Source: Ruegeria aquimaris
GTDB taxonomy: Bacteria > Pseudomonadota > Alphaproteobacteria > Rhodobacterales > Rhodobacteraceae
Assembly: GCF_025751555.1 (NCBI RefSeq)
Contig: NZ_JAOWLB010000001.1
Location: forward strand, 1 to 64,000
Reading direction: 5' to 3'
DNA length: 64,000 nt
How positions within the stretch are numbered: the stretch's first letter is position 1; each line of letters begins with the position of its first letter. Shown here piece by piece: positions 31,104 through 40,315 of the stretch. Position numbers and translations under genes: made by a program. A model generated the notes under the pieces. The model saw nothing but the letters and a program-made list of their open reading frames with translations, ran no database searches and was not told where the DNA came from.

Positions 31104-31119
31104 TGGACACTCCTGTCCA
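31104..31119. repeat. Inverted repeat between the AraC gene and the ABC operon
   Basis: TGGACA-CTCC-TGTCCA, perfect over 6 bp, lies 5 nt past the AraC stop. It could be a weak terminator or a regulator site. Two TGACGAAA words flank it (31096 and 31177). The remaining leader to 31334 shows no clear promoter hexamers. Confidence 0.4.
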
Positions 31120-31334
31120 CTTTAGCGCTCTCAGGGTCCAAAATCGACGGTCAAATGTCGCATTCTAACCAGTAAGTGACGAAACCAGTCATTGACGTGA
31201 GGGGATTTCTGTTGCGGAATGGAGCCCACGGGGACGCAAGAATTCCACAAGTTGGGGGCGGTCCGATTGGTGCACCGGGCGCCATTCTGGATCAACATCT
31301 TCCAGAACCTGAACGAAGTCACAGGGAGACTTTC

Positions 31335-32999
31335 ATGAAAACCGAACTTCACACCACGCAGTCCACCCATTGGGCAGCGGAAATGCACGCACAGGAGTAT
31401 CGCGATGGCAAACTGAGCCGCCGCGAGTTCCTCACCCGCGCGACCGGTCTTGGTGTCAGCGCCGCCGCCGCCTATGGCCTGATCGGTCTGACTGCGCCGA
31501 CACCGGCAGCGGCCGAAGCCAAGCAGGGCGGCACCCTTCGCGTGCAGATGAGCGTGCGCGAACTGAAGGATCCGCGCACCTATGACTGGTCCGAACTGGG
31601 CAACGAGACCCGCGGCACCATGGAATATCTGGTCGAGTACAACTCGGACGGGACCTTCCGCGGCATCCTGCTGGAAAGCTGGGAGATCAACGACGACGCA
31701 ACCGTCTACACCCTGAATGTCCGCAAGGGTGTCAAATGGAACAACGGCGATGATTTCACAGCCGATGACGTTGCCCGCAACATCGCCCGCTGGTGCGACA
31801 AGAGCTCGGAAACCAACTCGATGGCGGGCCGGTTCGCAACGCTGATCGACGCCGATTCCGGCCAGGCGATCGACGGCGCCATCGAAGTGGTCGACAGCCA
31901 TACCGTGCGCCTGAACCTGCCCAATTCGGACATCTCGCTGATCGCGGGCATGTCGGACTATCCGGCGGCCATCGTGCACAGCTCGTTCAGCGAAAGCGAC
32001 CTGACCAACAACGTGGGCACCGGCCCCTATGTGATCGAAGAGCTGGAAGTGGGCGTGAAATGCTCGCTGGTGCGCAACGAGAACCATACCTGGTGGGGTG
32101 AGGCCGTGTTCGGGCGTCCGGCGCTCGACCGGATCGAGTATATCGACTATGGCACCGACCCGTCGGCCTGGCTGTCGGCGCTGGAATCCGACGAAGTCGA
32201 CATGCTGCACGAATCCGTCGGTGAATTCATCGACGTGATGGATGGGCTGGGCTATGCCAAGTCCGAAGTGGTGACCATGAGCACCGTGGTGGTGCGTCCC
32301 AACCAGCTGGCCGAGATCGACGGCAAGAAACCCTATGCCGACAAGCGCGTGCGTCAGGCCATCTCGATGGCAGTCGACAACGCGGTCTGCCTCGAGCTGG
32401 GCTATGGCGGGCGCGGCGCGCCGGCCGAAAACCACCATGTCGGCCCGAGCCACCCGGAATATGCCGCCCTGCCTGCGCGCAAGCATGATCCGGCCGCGGC
32501 CAAGGCCCTGATGGAAGAAGCCGGCATGATGGATTTCGAGCACGAGATCGTCTCCATCGACGACGACTGGCGCCGCAACACCACCGACGCCGTGGCAGCT
32601 CAGCTGCGTGACGCGGGCTTCAAGGTCAAGCGGACGGTTCTGCCCGGCTCGACCTTCTGGAACGACTGGACCAAGTATCCGTTCAGCTCGACCAACTGGA
32701 ACCACCGTCCGCTGGGCGTGCAGATCTGGGCGCTGGCCTATCGTTCGGGCGAAGCATGGAACGAGTTCGGCTGGGCCAACCCCGAGTTCGACGCCATCCT
32801 GTCCGAGGCGCTGGCCCTTGCCGATGCCGACAAGCGGCGCGAGGTGGTGGCCAGGGGCGAGGCGCTGATCCAGGAGGAAGGCGTGACCATCCAGCCCTAT
32901 TGGCGCGCGCTCTACCGTCACATGAAAGAGGGTCTGGTGGGCACCGACATGCACATCGCCTTTGAACACCACCACTACAAGTGGGGCTGGGCGGCCTGA
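31335..32999 (+). CDS. Peptide-type ABC transporter substrate-binding protein (family 5), Tat exported
   Basis: A 554-residue periplasmic binding protein of the DppA/OppA class. The N-terminus has a Tat motif ([14 protein letters not shown]) and a hydrophobic stretch ending near PAAAEA. The family-5 pattern [29 protein letters not shown] and [10 protein letters not shown] follows. The start at 31335 follows AGGGAG. The substrate could be a peptide, opine, sugar or other compound; family 5 is broad. It is the first gene of a four-gene import operon and is followed by a stable hairpin. Confidence 0.9.
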   Translation: MKTELHTTQSTHWAAEMHAQEYRDGKLSRREFLTRATGLGVSAAAAYGLIGLTAPTPAAAEAKQGGTLRVQMSVRELKDPRTYDWSELGNETRGTMEYLVEYNSDGTFRGILLESWEINDDATVYTLNVRKGVKWNNGDDFTADDVARNIARWCDKSSETNSMAGRFATLIDADSGQAIDGAIEVVDSHTVRLNLPNSDISLIAGMSDYPAAIVHSSFSESDLTNNVGTGPYVIEELEVGVKCSLVRNENHTWWGEAVFGRPALDRIEYIDYGTDPSAWLSALESDEVDMLHESVGEFIDVMDGLGYAKSEVVTMSTVVVRPNQLAEIDGKKPYADKRVRQAISMAVDNAVCLELGYGGRGAPAENHHVGPSHPEYAALPARKHDPAAAKALMEEAGMMDFEHEIVSIDDDWRRNTTDAVAAQLRDAGFKVKRTVLPGSTFWNDWTKYPFSSTNWNHRPLGVQIWALAYRSGEAWNEFGWANPEFDAILSEALALADADKRREVVARGEALIQEEGVTIQPYWRALYRHMKEGLVGTDMHIAFEHHHYKWGWAA

Positions 33000-33022
33000 T
33001 CGGTCACCACCCGATATCGACC

Positions 33023-33046
33023 GGAGCGCGCCTTTGGGCGCGCTCC
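33023..33046 (+). promoter_or_regulatory. Intercistronic hairpin after the binding-protein gene
   Basis: GGAGCGCGCC-TTTG-GGCGCGCTCC, a perfect 10-bp stem with no T run, 23 nt past the stop. Such structures protect the upstream mRNA and raise binding-protein level over permease. Confidence 0.65.
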
Positions 33047-33136
33047 TCCAGCCGCAGAATTACCCCGCTTCCGGGGTCCAGACGCCGAAACCAAGGGCGC
33101 GAGAGCTGCGGACCAGCCTGACCAACAGGGGCTAAC

Positions 33137-34183
33137 ATGGGACTTTTCATTCTGCGGCGGTTCGGGGTGATGCTGCTGACGGCATTGTGCCTGACCTTCA
33201 TCGTCTTCTTCCTGACCAATCTGTACCCGAACCTGGAAAAACTGGCGAAAACCCAGGGCAACCAGCGGATGAGCGACGAGCAGGTACAGACCTGGCTCGA
33301 CAATCGCGGTTACAGCGACCCGCTTCTGACCAAATACGGGCGTTGGCTGGGCGTGATGCCGGGCTTTACCAAGACCCTGAACGATGGCCAGTTCGTCGGA
33401 ACCTGCGTGCGCCCCGGGCTGACCCCGGAAGAGACGCCCCGGTTCTGTGGCATCGCCCAAGGCGATTGGGGCTACTCCACCCGCTTCAAGGCCGATGTGG
33501 ACGAGATCATCTGGAAACGGCTCGGCAACACGCTTTACCTGATGATGTGGGTGATGATCCTGATGGTGCCCTCGGCGCTGCTGGTCGGCGTGCTGGCGGG
33601 CATGCGCGAAGGATCGCGAACGGACCGTTCGCTCTCGACCTTTTCCATCCTCAGCACGGCCACCCCGGAATATGTCTCGGGCGTGATCTTCATCGCGGTC
33701 TTCACCTCGTCGACGGTGGGGCTGAAATGGTTCAAGGGTACTGCGACCCAGGCGATGGAAGAACCGACGTTTGAGAACTTCTTTCTGCCGGTGCTGACCA
33801 TCGCGCTTTACGGCATGGGCTATATCGCCCGGATGACCCGCGCCTCGATGACCGAGGTGATGACGGCGCAGTATATCCGCACCGCGCGGCTCAAGGGCGT
33901 ATCCTTCCCCAATATCGTGATCAAGCATGCGCTCAGAAACGCGCTGATCGCGCCGTTCACGGTGATCATGCTGCAATTTCCCTGGCTGTTGAACGGTGTG
34001 GTCATCGTCGAGAGCCTGTTCAACTACAAGGGCTTCGGCTGGGTTCTGGTCGAAGCGGCGGGCAATAACGACATCCAGCTCTTGCTGGCGGTATCGGTGG
34101 TTTCGGTCTTCGTGGTTCTGATCACGCAGCTGATCTCGGATATCGGCTATGTCTACCTCAACCCGCGCATCCGCATTTCGTAA
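33137..34183 (+). CDS. ABC transporter permease (DppB/OppB type)
   Basis: A 348-residue inner-membrane permease. The N-terminal helix (FILRRFGVMLLTALCLTFIV) is typical of DppB. The cytoplasmic loop that contacts the ATPase is present as YIRTARLKGVSFPNIVIKHALRNAL (EAA-type loop). There is a long periplasmic loop at about residues 30-125. It pairs with the next permease in a heterodimeric channel. Confidence 0.92.
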   Translation: MGLFILRRFGVMLLTALCLTFIVFFLTNLYPNLEKLAKTQGNQRMSDEQVQTWLDNRGYSDPLLTKYGRWLGVMPGFTKTLNDGQFVGTCVRPGLTPEETPRFCGIAQGDWGYSTRFKADVDEIIWKRLGNTLYLMMWVMILMVPSALLVGVLAGMREGSRTDRSLSTFSILSTATPEYVSGVIFIAVFTSSTVGLKWFKGTATQAMEEPTFENFFLPVLTIALYGMGYIARMTRASMTEVMTAQYIRTARLKGVSFPNIVIKHALRNALIAPFTVIMLQFPWLLNGVVIVESLFNYKGFGWVLVEAAGNNDIQLLLAVSVVSVFVVLITQLISDIGYVYLNPRIRIS

Positions 34184-34197
34184 GGGAGGAACGGGAC

Positions 34198-35400
34198 ATG
34201 GAACCTCTCGGTACATTCGAAATCATCATCCGCGTGCTGTATCAGCTGTCATCGGTCTGGATCGCGCTCTTGCTGCTCTTTGCCCTGTCGATCGCCTTCA
34301 AGCGGCGGCTGGGGCTCTATGGCAAGCTGTTTGACAGTCCGATCGGCATGATCGGCTTTGGCCTAGTGATGTTCTGGGTCTTTGTCGGCATCTTTGGCGC
34401 CATGGACCTGATCATCACCCATGACCCGCTGAGCCAGGTATCGGGCATGAAGAACAAGGTGCCCGGCACGCCCCTGGCGGGCGCCGAGGAAGGCGAATAC
34501 GCTTGGTATCTGCTGGGCGGCGACAACCTGGCGCGCGACGTGTTCAGCCGGGTGGTCAAGGGCGCCTGGATCGTGGTGCAGATCGCACCGCTGGCCACGC
34601 TTTTCGCCTTCATGGTCGGGATCACGCTGGGCCTGCCTGCCGGGTATTACGGAGGTCGGCTGGACACGTTCCTGTCCTTCCTCGCCAACCTGATCCTGGC
34701 CTTTCCGGTCATCCTGCTGTTCTACCTGCTGGTCACACCCGAAATCGTGGCCACCGGCCTGCCCACCATGATGGCCATCGTGCTGTTCATGTTCCCGATC
34801 ATCTTTCTGGGCGTGCTGCTGAACTCGCGTTACCGTACCCAGCCCGCGTTCCGCACGCCGTTGCTGATCGGGGTGCTGGGGTTCGCGCTGTGGCTCTATC
34901 TGGCGCTTATTTCAGAGAACGGCTATCTGGTGCGCAGCATCCCCGGCCTACCCTCGGTGCTGGATCCGTTCGATATTCCGGGCGGCATCCTGGTGGTCTT
35001 TGTCTCGGTGGTCTTCGTCAACTCGCCCACGGTGTTCCGTATCGTGCGGGGCCTGGCGATGGACATCAAGACGCGCGACTATGTAGCCGCCGCCCAGACC
35101 CGCGGCGAGGGTCCGTGGTACATCATGCTGTGGGAGATCCTGCCAAATGCGCGCGGACCGCTGATCGTCGATTTCTGTCTGCGGATCGGCTATACCACCA
35201 TCCTTCTGGGAACGCTGGGCTTCTTTGGCCTGGGTCTGCCGCCGGAAAGCCCGGACTGGGGCAGCACGATCAACGAAGGGCGCAAGCTGTTGTCGATCTA
35301 CCTGCACCCGGCCCTGCCGCCCGCGCTGGCGCTGCTGTCGCTGGTTCTGGGTCTGAACCTCCTGGCCGACGGGCTGCGCGAAGAAAGCCTGAAGGACTGA
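34198..35400 (+). CDS. ABC transporter permease (DppC/OppC type)
   Basis: A 400-residue permease, about 100 longer than typical DppC owing to extra hydrophobic sequence at about residues 180-260. DNLARDVFSRVVKGAW and the EAA-loop DYVAAAQTRGEGPWYIMLWEILPNARGPL identify the family, with LGFFGLGLPPESPDWG near the end. It starts 14 nt after the first permease. Confidence 0.9.
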   Translation: MEPLGTFEIIIRVLYQLSSVWIALLLLFALSIAFKRRLGLYGKLFDSPIGMIGFGLVMFWVFVGIFGAMDLIITHDPLSQVSGMKNKVPGTPLAGAEEGEYAWYLLGGDNLARDVFSRVVKGAWIVVQIAPLATLFAFMVGITLGLPAGYYGGRLDTFLSFLANLILAFPVILLFYLLVTPEIVATGLPTMMAIVLFMFPIIFLGVLLNSRYRTQPAFRTPLLIGVLGFALWLYLALISENGYLVRSIPGLPSVLDPFDIPGGILVVFVSVVFVNSPTVFRIVRGLAMDIKTRDYVAAAQTRGEGPWYIMLWEILPNARGPLIVDFCLRIGYTTILLGTLGFFGLGLPPESPDWGSTINEGRKLLSIYLHPALPPALALLSLVLGLNLLADGLREESLKD

Positions 35401-35410
35401 GGTGAATACG

Positions 35411-35463
35411 GCCGGGGGGCCAGCCCCCCGGACCCCCCGGAGTATTTCGGGCGAAATGAAGAA
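35411..35463 (+). repeat. Roseobacter-type GC-rich extragenic repeat
   Basis: The stem CCGGGGGGC-CA-GCCCCCCGG (35412-35431) is followed by ACCCCCCGGAGTATTTCGGG and a GAAATGAAG tail. I recall elements of this form scattered between genes of Rhodobacteraceae. Only one clear copy lies in this window. It separates the second permease from the ATPase gene. Confidence 0.6.
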
Positions 35464-35505
35464 CAAGGGGGCGAAACGGCCCACGCTCCAACAGGGAGAT
35501 GCATA

Positions 35506-37593
35506 ATGTCGAAACTGGCGGAATATGACGGACCGATCCTGGAGATCGACAAGCTGTCGATTTCCTTCTTTACCCGGCTGCGGGAAATTCCCGCGGTGAT
35601 GGATTTCTCGGTCAGCGTGCAGCCCGGCGAGGCGGTGGGGCTGGTGGGCGAATCCGGCTGCGGCAAATCCACCGTGGCGCTGGGGGTGATGCAGGACCTG
35701 GGCAAGAACGGCCGCATCGTGGGCGGCACCATCAAGTTCAAGGGCCGCGACCTGGCCGAGATGAGCGCCGACGAGCTGCGCGACATTCGCGGCAACGAAA
35801 TCGCGATGATCTATCAGGAGCCGATGGCAAGCCTGAACCCGGCGATGAAAATCGGCAAACAGCTGATGGAAGTGCCGATGATCCATGAAGGGGTCAGCAA
35901 GGAAGAGGCCTATAAACGCGCGCTGGAGGTGGTGACCGATGTGCGCCTGCCCGACCCCGAGCGGATGCTGAACAGCTACCCACACCAGCTGTCGGGCGGT
36001 CAGCAGCAGCGTATCGTCATCGCCATGGCGCTGATGTCGAAACCGGCGCTGCTGATCCTGGACGAGCCCACTACCGCGCTTGATGTGACGGTCGAGGCCG
36101 CCGTGGTCGCGCTGGTCAAGGATCTGGGCAAGAAATACGGCACCTCGATGCTGTTCATCAGCCACAACCTAGGCCTGGTGCTGGAAACCTGCGACCGGCT
36201 TTGCGTGATGTATTCCGGCGAGGCGGTCGAGCGCGGCTCGATCAAGGATGTCTTCGACGAGATGCAGCACCCCTATACCCAGGCGCTGTTCCGCTCGATC
36301 CCGCTGCCGGGTGCCGACAAGAACAGCCGCCCGCTGGTGGCCATTCCCGGCAACTTCCCCTTGCCCCACGAGCGCCCGCCCGGCTGCAATTTCGGGCCGC
36401 GCTGCGACTATTTCGAGGCCGGGCGCTGTGACGCGCAGGACATCCTGATGGAGGCGGTGCCCGGCAATGACCGCCACCACACCCGTTGCCTGAAGTTCCG
36501 CGAGATCGACTGGAACGCGCCGATTGCCCTGGGCAAACAAAAGGCAAAGGCGCAGGTGGGCGACGTGGTCCTGAAGATGGACAACCTCAAGAAGTATTAC
36601 GAGGTGGCCGCCAATGCCCTGTTCGGCGGCGGTGACAAGAAGGTGGTCAAGGCCAACGAGACCCTGTCATTTGAAGCCCGCGAATCCGAGACGCTGGCCA
36701 TCGTCGGCGAATCGGGCTGCGGGAAGTCCACATTCGCCAAGGTGCTGATGGGGCTGGAAACGGCGACAGACGGCCATATCCTGCTCGACAATCGCAGCAT
36801 CGAACAGATCCCGATCGAGGCGCGCGATACCAAGACCGTGTCGGATGTGCAGATGGTGTTCCAGAACCCGTTCGATACGCTCAACCCCTCGATGACCGTG
36901 GGCCGCCAGATCATCCGCGCGCTGGAAATCTTTGGCATCGGCAAGACCGATGGCGAACGCCAGCAGCGGATGCTGGAACTGCTCGATCTGGTGAAACTGC
37001 CGCGTGCCTTTGCCGAGCGGATGCCGCGACAGCTGTCTGGTGGCCAGAAACAGCGCGTCGGCATCGCCCGCGCCTTTGCCGGCGGTGCCCGGATCGTGGT
37101 GGCGGACGAGCCGGTCTCGGCGCTGGACGTGTCGGTGCAGGCGGCGGTGACCGACCTGCTGATGGAGATCCAGCGCGAGCAGAAAACGACGCTGCTGTTC
37201 ATCAGCCACGACCTCAGCATCGTGCGCTATCTCAGCGACCGGGTGATGGTGATGTATCTGGGCCATGTGGTGGAACTCGGCACCACAGACCAGGTGTTCA
37301 GCCCACCTTATCACCCCTATACCGAGGCACTGCTGAGCGCGGTCCCGATTGCCGATACCAGCGTGCAGAAGAAGCATATTGTTCTGGAAGGCGACATTCC
37401 CTCGGCCATGAACCCGCCGCCCGGCTGCCCGTTCCAGACCCGCTGCCGCTGGAAATCCAAGGTGGCAGACGGGCTTTGCGAACGCGAGGTGCCCCCGGTC
37501 AAGACCCTGGCAGATGGTCACCAGATCAAGTGCCATCTGTCCGAGGCCACGTTCGCGGAAATGGAGCCGGTGATCAAGATCGCGGCGGAATAG
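35506..37593 (+). CDS. Fused double ABC ATPase for peptide-type import (DppD-DppF)
   Basis: A 695-residue protein with two complete nucleotide-binding domains. First: GESGCGKSTVALG, LSGGQQQRI, LLILDEPTTALDV. Second: GESGCGKSTFAKV, LSGGQKQRVGIARA, VVADEPVSALDV. Each ends in the oligopeptide-transporter Cys motif (PPGCNFGPRCDYF and PPGCPFQTRCRW). It energises the two permeases. It is the last gene of the operon and converges with the sulfonate operon. Confidence 0.94.
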   Translation: MSKLAEYDGPILEIDKLSISFFTRLREIPAVMDFSVSVQPGEAVGLVGESGCGKSTVALGVMQDLGKNGRIVGGTIKFKGRDLAEMSADELRDIRGNEIAMIYQEPMASLNPAMKIGKQLMEVPMIHEGVSKEEAYKRALEVVTDVRLPDPERMLNSYPHQLSGGQQQRIVIAMALMSKPALLILDEPTTALDVTVEAAVVALVKDLGKKYGTSMLFISHNLGLVLETCDRLCVMYSGEAVERGSIKDVFDEMQHPYTQALFRSIPLPGADKNSRPLVAIPGNFPLPHERPPGCNFGPRCDYFEAGRCDAQDILMEAVPGNDRHHTRCLKFREIDWNAPIALGKQKAKAQVGDVVLKMDNLKKYYEVAANALFGGGDKKVVKANETLSFEARESETLAIVGESGCGKSTFAKVLMGLETATDGHILLDNRSIEQIPIEARDTKTVSDVQMVFQNPFDTLNPSMTVGRQIIRALEIFGIGKTDGERQQRMLELLDLVKLPRAFAERMPRQLSGGQKQRVGIARAFAGGARIVVADEPVSALDVSVQAAVTDLLMEIQREQKTTLLFISHDLSIVRYLSDRVMVMYLGHVVELGTTDQVFSPPYHPYTEALLSAVPIADTSVQKKHIVLEGDIPSAMNPPPGCPFQTRCRWKSKVADGLCEREVPPVKTLADGHQIKCHLSEATFAEMEPVIKIAAE

Positions 37594-37678
37594 CGGAGCG
37601 ATAACAATCGCGCTCGGAATCGGGGTCGCAAATGCGCGCCCCGGTCCGGACTCCGGCTTGTCGCAAGACGCTGCTTGC

Positions 37679-38785
37679 TCAGGCCTGTTCGCGGGCCTCG
37701 CGGATGGAAGTAACCCCGATCTGGGCCATCGCGATACTCAACTCTTCGCTCAGTATCGCCCACATGGTGTGCAGCCCGGCCTCGCCCGCGGCGGCTATGG
37801 CGTATTGTAGAATACGTCCGACAAAGGCAAAATCCGCCCCCCGTACCAGCGCCTTGAGGACATCCTCTCCGGATCGGATGCCGCTATCGTAGTAGATCGG
37901 ATAGTCGGGTCCCAACGCGGCACGGATCTCGGCCAGCACATCAATTGGCGCAGGCGCGCTTTCCAGCTGCCTTGCACCATGACTGGACACCTGTATTGCG
38001 TCGACGCCGGCCATCACCAACCCCTTGGCGTCCTCGACATCCAGGACACCTTTGACCACCAGGGTCCCGGGCCACGCGTCGCGCAGCCTCTTGAGCACAT
38101 CCCAGGTCAGATTGGCGCGTGTCTCGGTCCGGTCGAAGTCATACCCGTCCATTTCGAAATTCGCCATCTGCGGCTTGCCTTGCCAGAGAGTGGCAAGAGA
38201 CCATCGCGGGTGCAGGGCAAAATCCACGAACTGGCGCGGTCCAATGCGGAACGGCATCTTGAAACCATGCCGCAGTTCTCGCGGGCGGCGGCCCACCTCG
38301 GGGACATCTGCCGTCAGGACAAGGGTCTGGTACCCCGCCGCTTTTGCCCGTTCGACCAGCTTGAACGTGCCAACACCATCGCCACTGAAATAGAGCTGAA
38401 ACCAGGCATGGCCTTCAGCCGTTTCGATGATCTTCTCCATCGGGGTCGAGGCCACCGTAGAGACACCATGTGGAACACGGTACCTTGCGGCAAGCCGGGC
38501 CAGCATCAGGTCCGCGCCCGGGCGCGACAGGTTGCACATCCCCATCGGGGCAATGCCAAACGGCCGATCCGCCGACGCGCCAAAAACACTGGTGGCCAAC
38601 GAGCGCTGACTGACGTCTTTCAGGATCCGGGGGCGCAGCGTCACGGCGTCAAGGGCCGCGCGATTGCGCGCGGCCCCGGTTTCCTGACCTGCGGCGCCAT
38701 CGATATAGTCAAACACCATCCATGGCAGACGACGCTTCGCCAAGCGGCGGGCGTCGGCGGCGGAATGGATGGCGTTTGCCCCCAT
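37679..38785 (-). CDS. slcD: FMN-dependent alpha-hydroxyacid dehydrogenase, probable sulfolactate dehydrogenase
   Basis: A 368-residue member of the lactate/glycolate oxidase family. PWMVFDYIDGAAGQE binds FMN near the N-terminus, the catalytic His and Arg lie in SSHGARQLESAP, and the phosphate site is YYDSGIRSGEDVLKAL. In the DHPS route an oxidation of 3-sulfolactate to sulfopyruvate is needed between HpsN and ComDE. This gene overlaps comE by 4 nt, so it is the natural candidate. Plain lactate or glycolate oxidation cannot be excluded, and the slcD name rests on context. Confidence 0.75.
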   Translation of the reverse strand: MGANAIHSAADARRLAKRRLPWMVFDYIDGAAGQETGAARNRAALDAVTLRPRILKDVSQRSLATSVFGASADRPFGIAPMGMCNLSRPGADLMLARLAARYRVPHGVSTVASTPMEKIIETAEGHAWFQLYFSGDGVGTFKLVERAKAAGYQTLVLTADVPEVGRRPRELRHGFKMPFRIGPRQFVDFALHPRWSLATLWQGKPQMANFEMDGYDFDRTETRANLTWDVLKRLRDAWPGTLVVKGVLDVEDAKGLVMAGVDAIQVSSHGARQLESAPAPIDVLAEIRAALGPDYPIYYDSGIRSGEDVLKALVRGADFAFVGRILQYAIAAAGEAGLHTMWAILSEELSIAMAQIGVTSIREAREQA

Positions 38786-39339
38786 CAGCTTGCCACCGCC
38801 TTCATGAATCTGTCGCGGATGATGACGGGGTCCATGGTGATGACCGGCATCTTGGCATTGCCGCTGTCGCATTTCACCACCAGCACCGTGGCTTGCCCGC
38901 CCTCGATCGCCGCTTGCAGCGCCGGGCCGGTGTCAACGTCCTGAACAACAACGACATTGTCGCAGCCCGCCGCCCGCGCCATCCCGGCCAGGTCGGTCTT
39001 CTTGCCGGTATAGGTCGGCTGGTCCCCGGTCGAGCCATAAGAGCCGTTGTCGATGATCATCAGGATATAGTTGCCGGGCGCGTTGTTGCCGATCGTCGGC
39101 AGGGTACCCAGGTTGGTCAGCACCGAGCCATCCCCATCAATCACGATCACCGTCTTGGGCTGCGCCAGCGCCAGCCCCAGCCCGATGGAAGAGGCCAGCC
39201 CCATCGTGCCCAGCATGTAGAAATTGCTGGGCTGGTCATCGATCGCATGCAGCTCCTGGCTGGGAATGCCGATGTTGCAGACCACCAGCTGGTCCCGCAG
39301 GATGGGCGCGATCTCGCGCAGGATTTCGGAACGGATCAT
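38785..39339 (-). CDS. comE: Sulfopyruvate decarboxylase beta subunit
   Basis: TPP-binding half of the enzyme that converts 3-sulfopyruvate to sulfoacetaldehyde and CO2. The TPP/Mg motif is GDGS at residues 69-72 followed by NNAPGNYILMIIDNGSYGSTG. 184 residues from the ATG at 39339, which overlaps the comD stop by 4 nt. The two-subunit form was first described in methanogen coenzyme M synthesis and is used for sulfonate breakdown in Roseobacters. Confidence 0.9.
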   Translation of the reverse strand: MIRSEILREIAPILRDQLVVCNIGIPSQELHAIDDQPSNFYMLGTMGLASSIGLGLALAQPKTVIVIDGDGSVLTNLGTLPTIGNNAPGNYILMIIDNGSYGSTGDQPTYTGKKTDLAGMARAAGCDNVVVVQDVDTGPALQAAIEGGQATVLVVKCDSGNAKMPVITMDPVIIRDRFMKAVAS

Positions 39340-39842
39340 TGGTCGCCATAGCCTCCCCAGAAATTGGCGTCGGTCAGGATCGCCACGGGCTTCGAGCACA
39401 TGAAGGTGTATTTCAGGATCATGTCGAGCTCCTCGACATCGCTTTGCCGGTGAAAATGGTAGGTGGGGATGTTCAGCTGCGCCAGCAGCGCCTTGGTATG
39501 CACCGCCATCTCGACCTGGCAGGCCACCGGCTCGCGCAGCTCGCCCCGGTACGAGATCAGCATCGGCAAGGGCATCCGGTAATACTGGATCAGCGTGGCC
39601 AGCGTGTTGATGGTGACGCCGATGGCCGTGTTCTGCATGATGATGGCCGGGCGCTTGCCACCCATCCATGCACCGGCGCAAAGCCCCATGCCCTCGTCTT
39701 CCTTGTTGGACGGGATGTGAAAGATCCCCTCGCGCCGGTCCACCTCGTCAATCACACCCGCCAGCTGCTTGCAGGGCACGGTGGTGACAAACGAGACGTC
39801 ATTGGCGACCAGGTCGTCCACGATCTTCTTGTCGATACTCAT
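39336..39842 (-). CDS. comD: Sulfopyruvate decarboxylase alpha subunit
   Basis: PYR-domain half, 168 residues. FVTTVPCKQLAGVID begins the domain, and SNKEDEGMGLCAGAWMGGKR holds the conserved Glu that activates TPP held by ComE. MQNTAIGVTINTLATL follows. It is coupled to comE by overlap. Upstream on the same strand is a universal stress protein gene. Confidence 0.9.
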   Translation of the reverse strand: MSIDKKIVDDLVANDVSFVTTVPCKQLAGVIDEVDRREGIFHIPSNKEDEGMGLCAGAWMGGKRPAIIMQNTAIGVTINTLATLIQYYRMPLPMLISYRGELREPVACQVEMAVHTKALLAQLNIPTYHFHRQSDVEELDMILKYTFMCSKPVAILTDANFWGGYGDQ

Positions 39843-39877
39843 GATCGGTTAGCCTTTGTCTTGTTGATGAATTGATC

Positions 39878-40291
39878 TCAGGAACTGCGATGGACATGCA
39901 CGGCGCAGGGCGCATGGCGCACGACACGAGCTGCGGTCGAGCCAAGCAGGTAATCGCTCAAACCCGGCTTGTGAGAGCCAATGACAATGCACCCGATGTC
40001 ATGTTCGACCGCGTAGCTGATGATGGTGCGATAGGTGTGGCCAGTGACAATCTCGGCCTTGATGCCCGGAATCCCTGCGGTTTTCTTGGCCAGCAAGGCG
40101 CGCGCGGCTTCAAACGCTTCGCGAACCACGTCCTTGTCCAGATAGGCGCTCACAGATCCCTGCGGCGCCTCATAGACGTGCAGCGCGATGATCTGCCCAC
40201 CTGGATTGCACAGGGCCTTCGCCACGCCAAGGGTGGAACCGGACACCCCGTGATCGAGGGCCATGGGAACCAGAATTCTGTCATACATCAT
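39878..40291 (-). CDS. Universal stress protein (UspA family)
   Basis: A 137-residue single Usp domain. It opens MYDRILVPMALDHG and has the ATP-binding pattern GCIVIGSHKPGLSDYLLGSTAARVVRHAPCAV (G-2x-G-9x-G-S/T). Such proteins are often encoded with TRAP transporters, where they may bind ATP and the transporter. It sits inside the DHPS operon between hpsP and comD. Confidence 0.88.
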   Translation of the reverse strand: MMYDRILVPMALDHGVSGSTLGVAKALCNPGGQIIALHVYEAPQGSVSAYLDKDVVREAFEAARALLAKKTAGIPGIKAEIVTGHTYRTIISYAVEHDIGCIVIGSHKPGLSDYLLGSTAARVVRHAPCAVHVHRSS

Positions 40292-40315
40292 TGGCCTCCT
40301 TCATTGCGGCGCCAC

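Noticed and set aside
31131-32975. 614-codon minus-strand open frame opposite the ABC binding-protein gene
   Set aside because: Antisense shadow of a clear coding gene; His/Gly-rich, with no recognisable motif.
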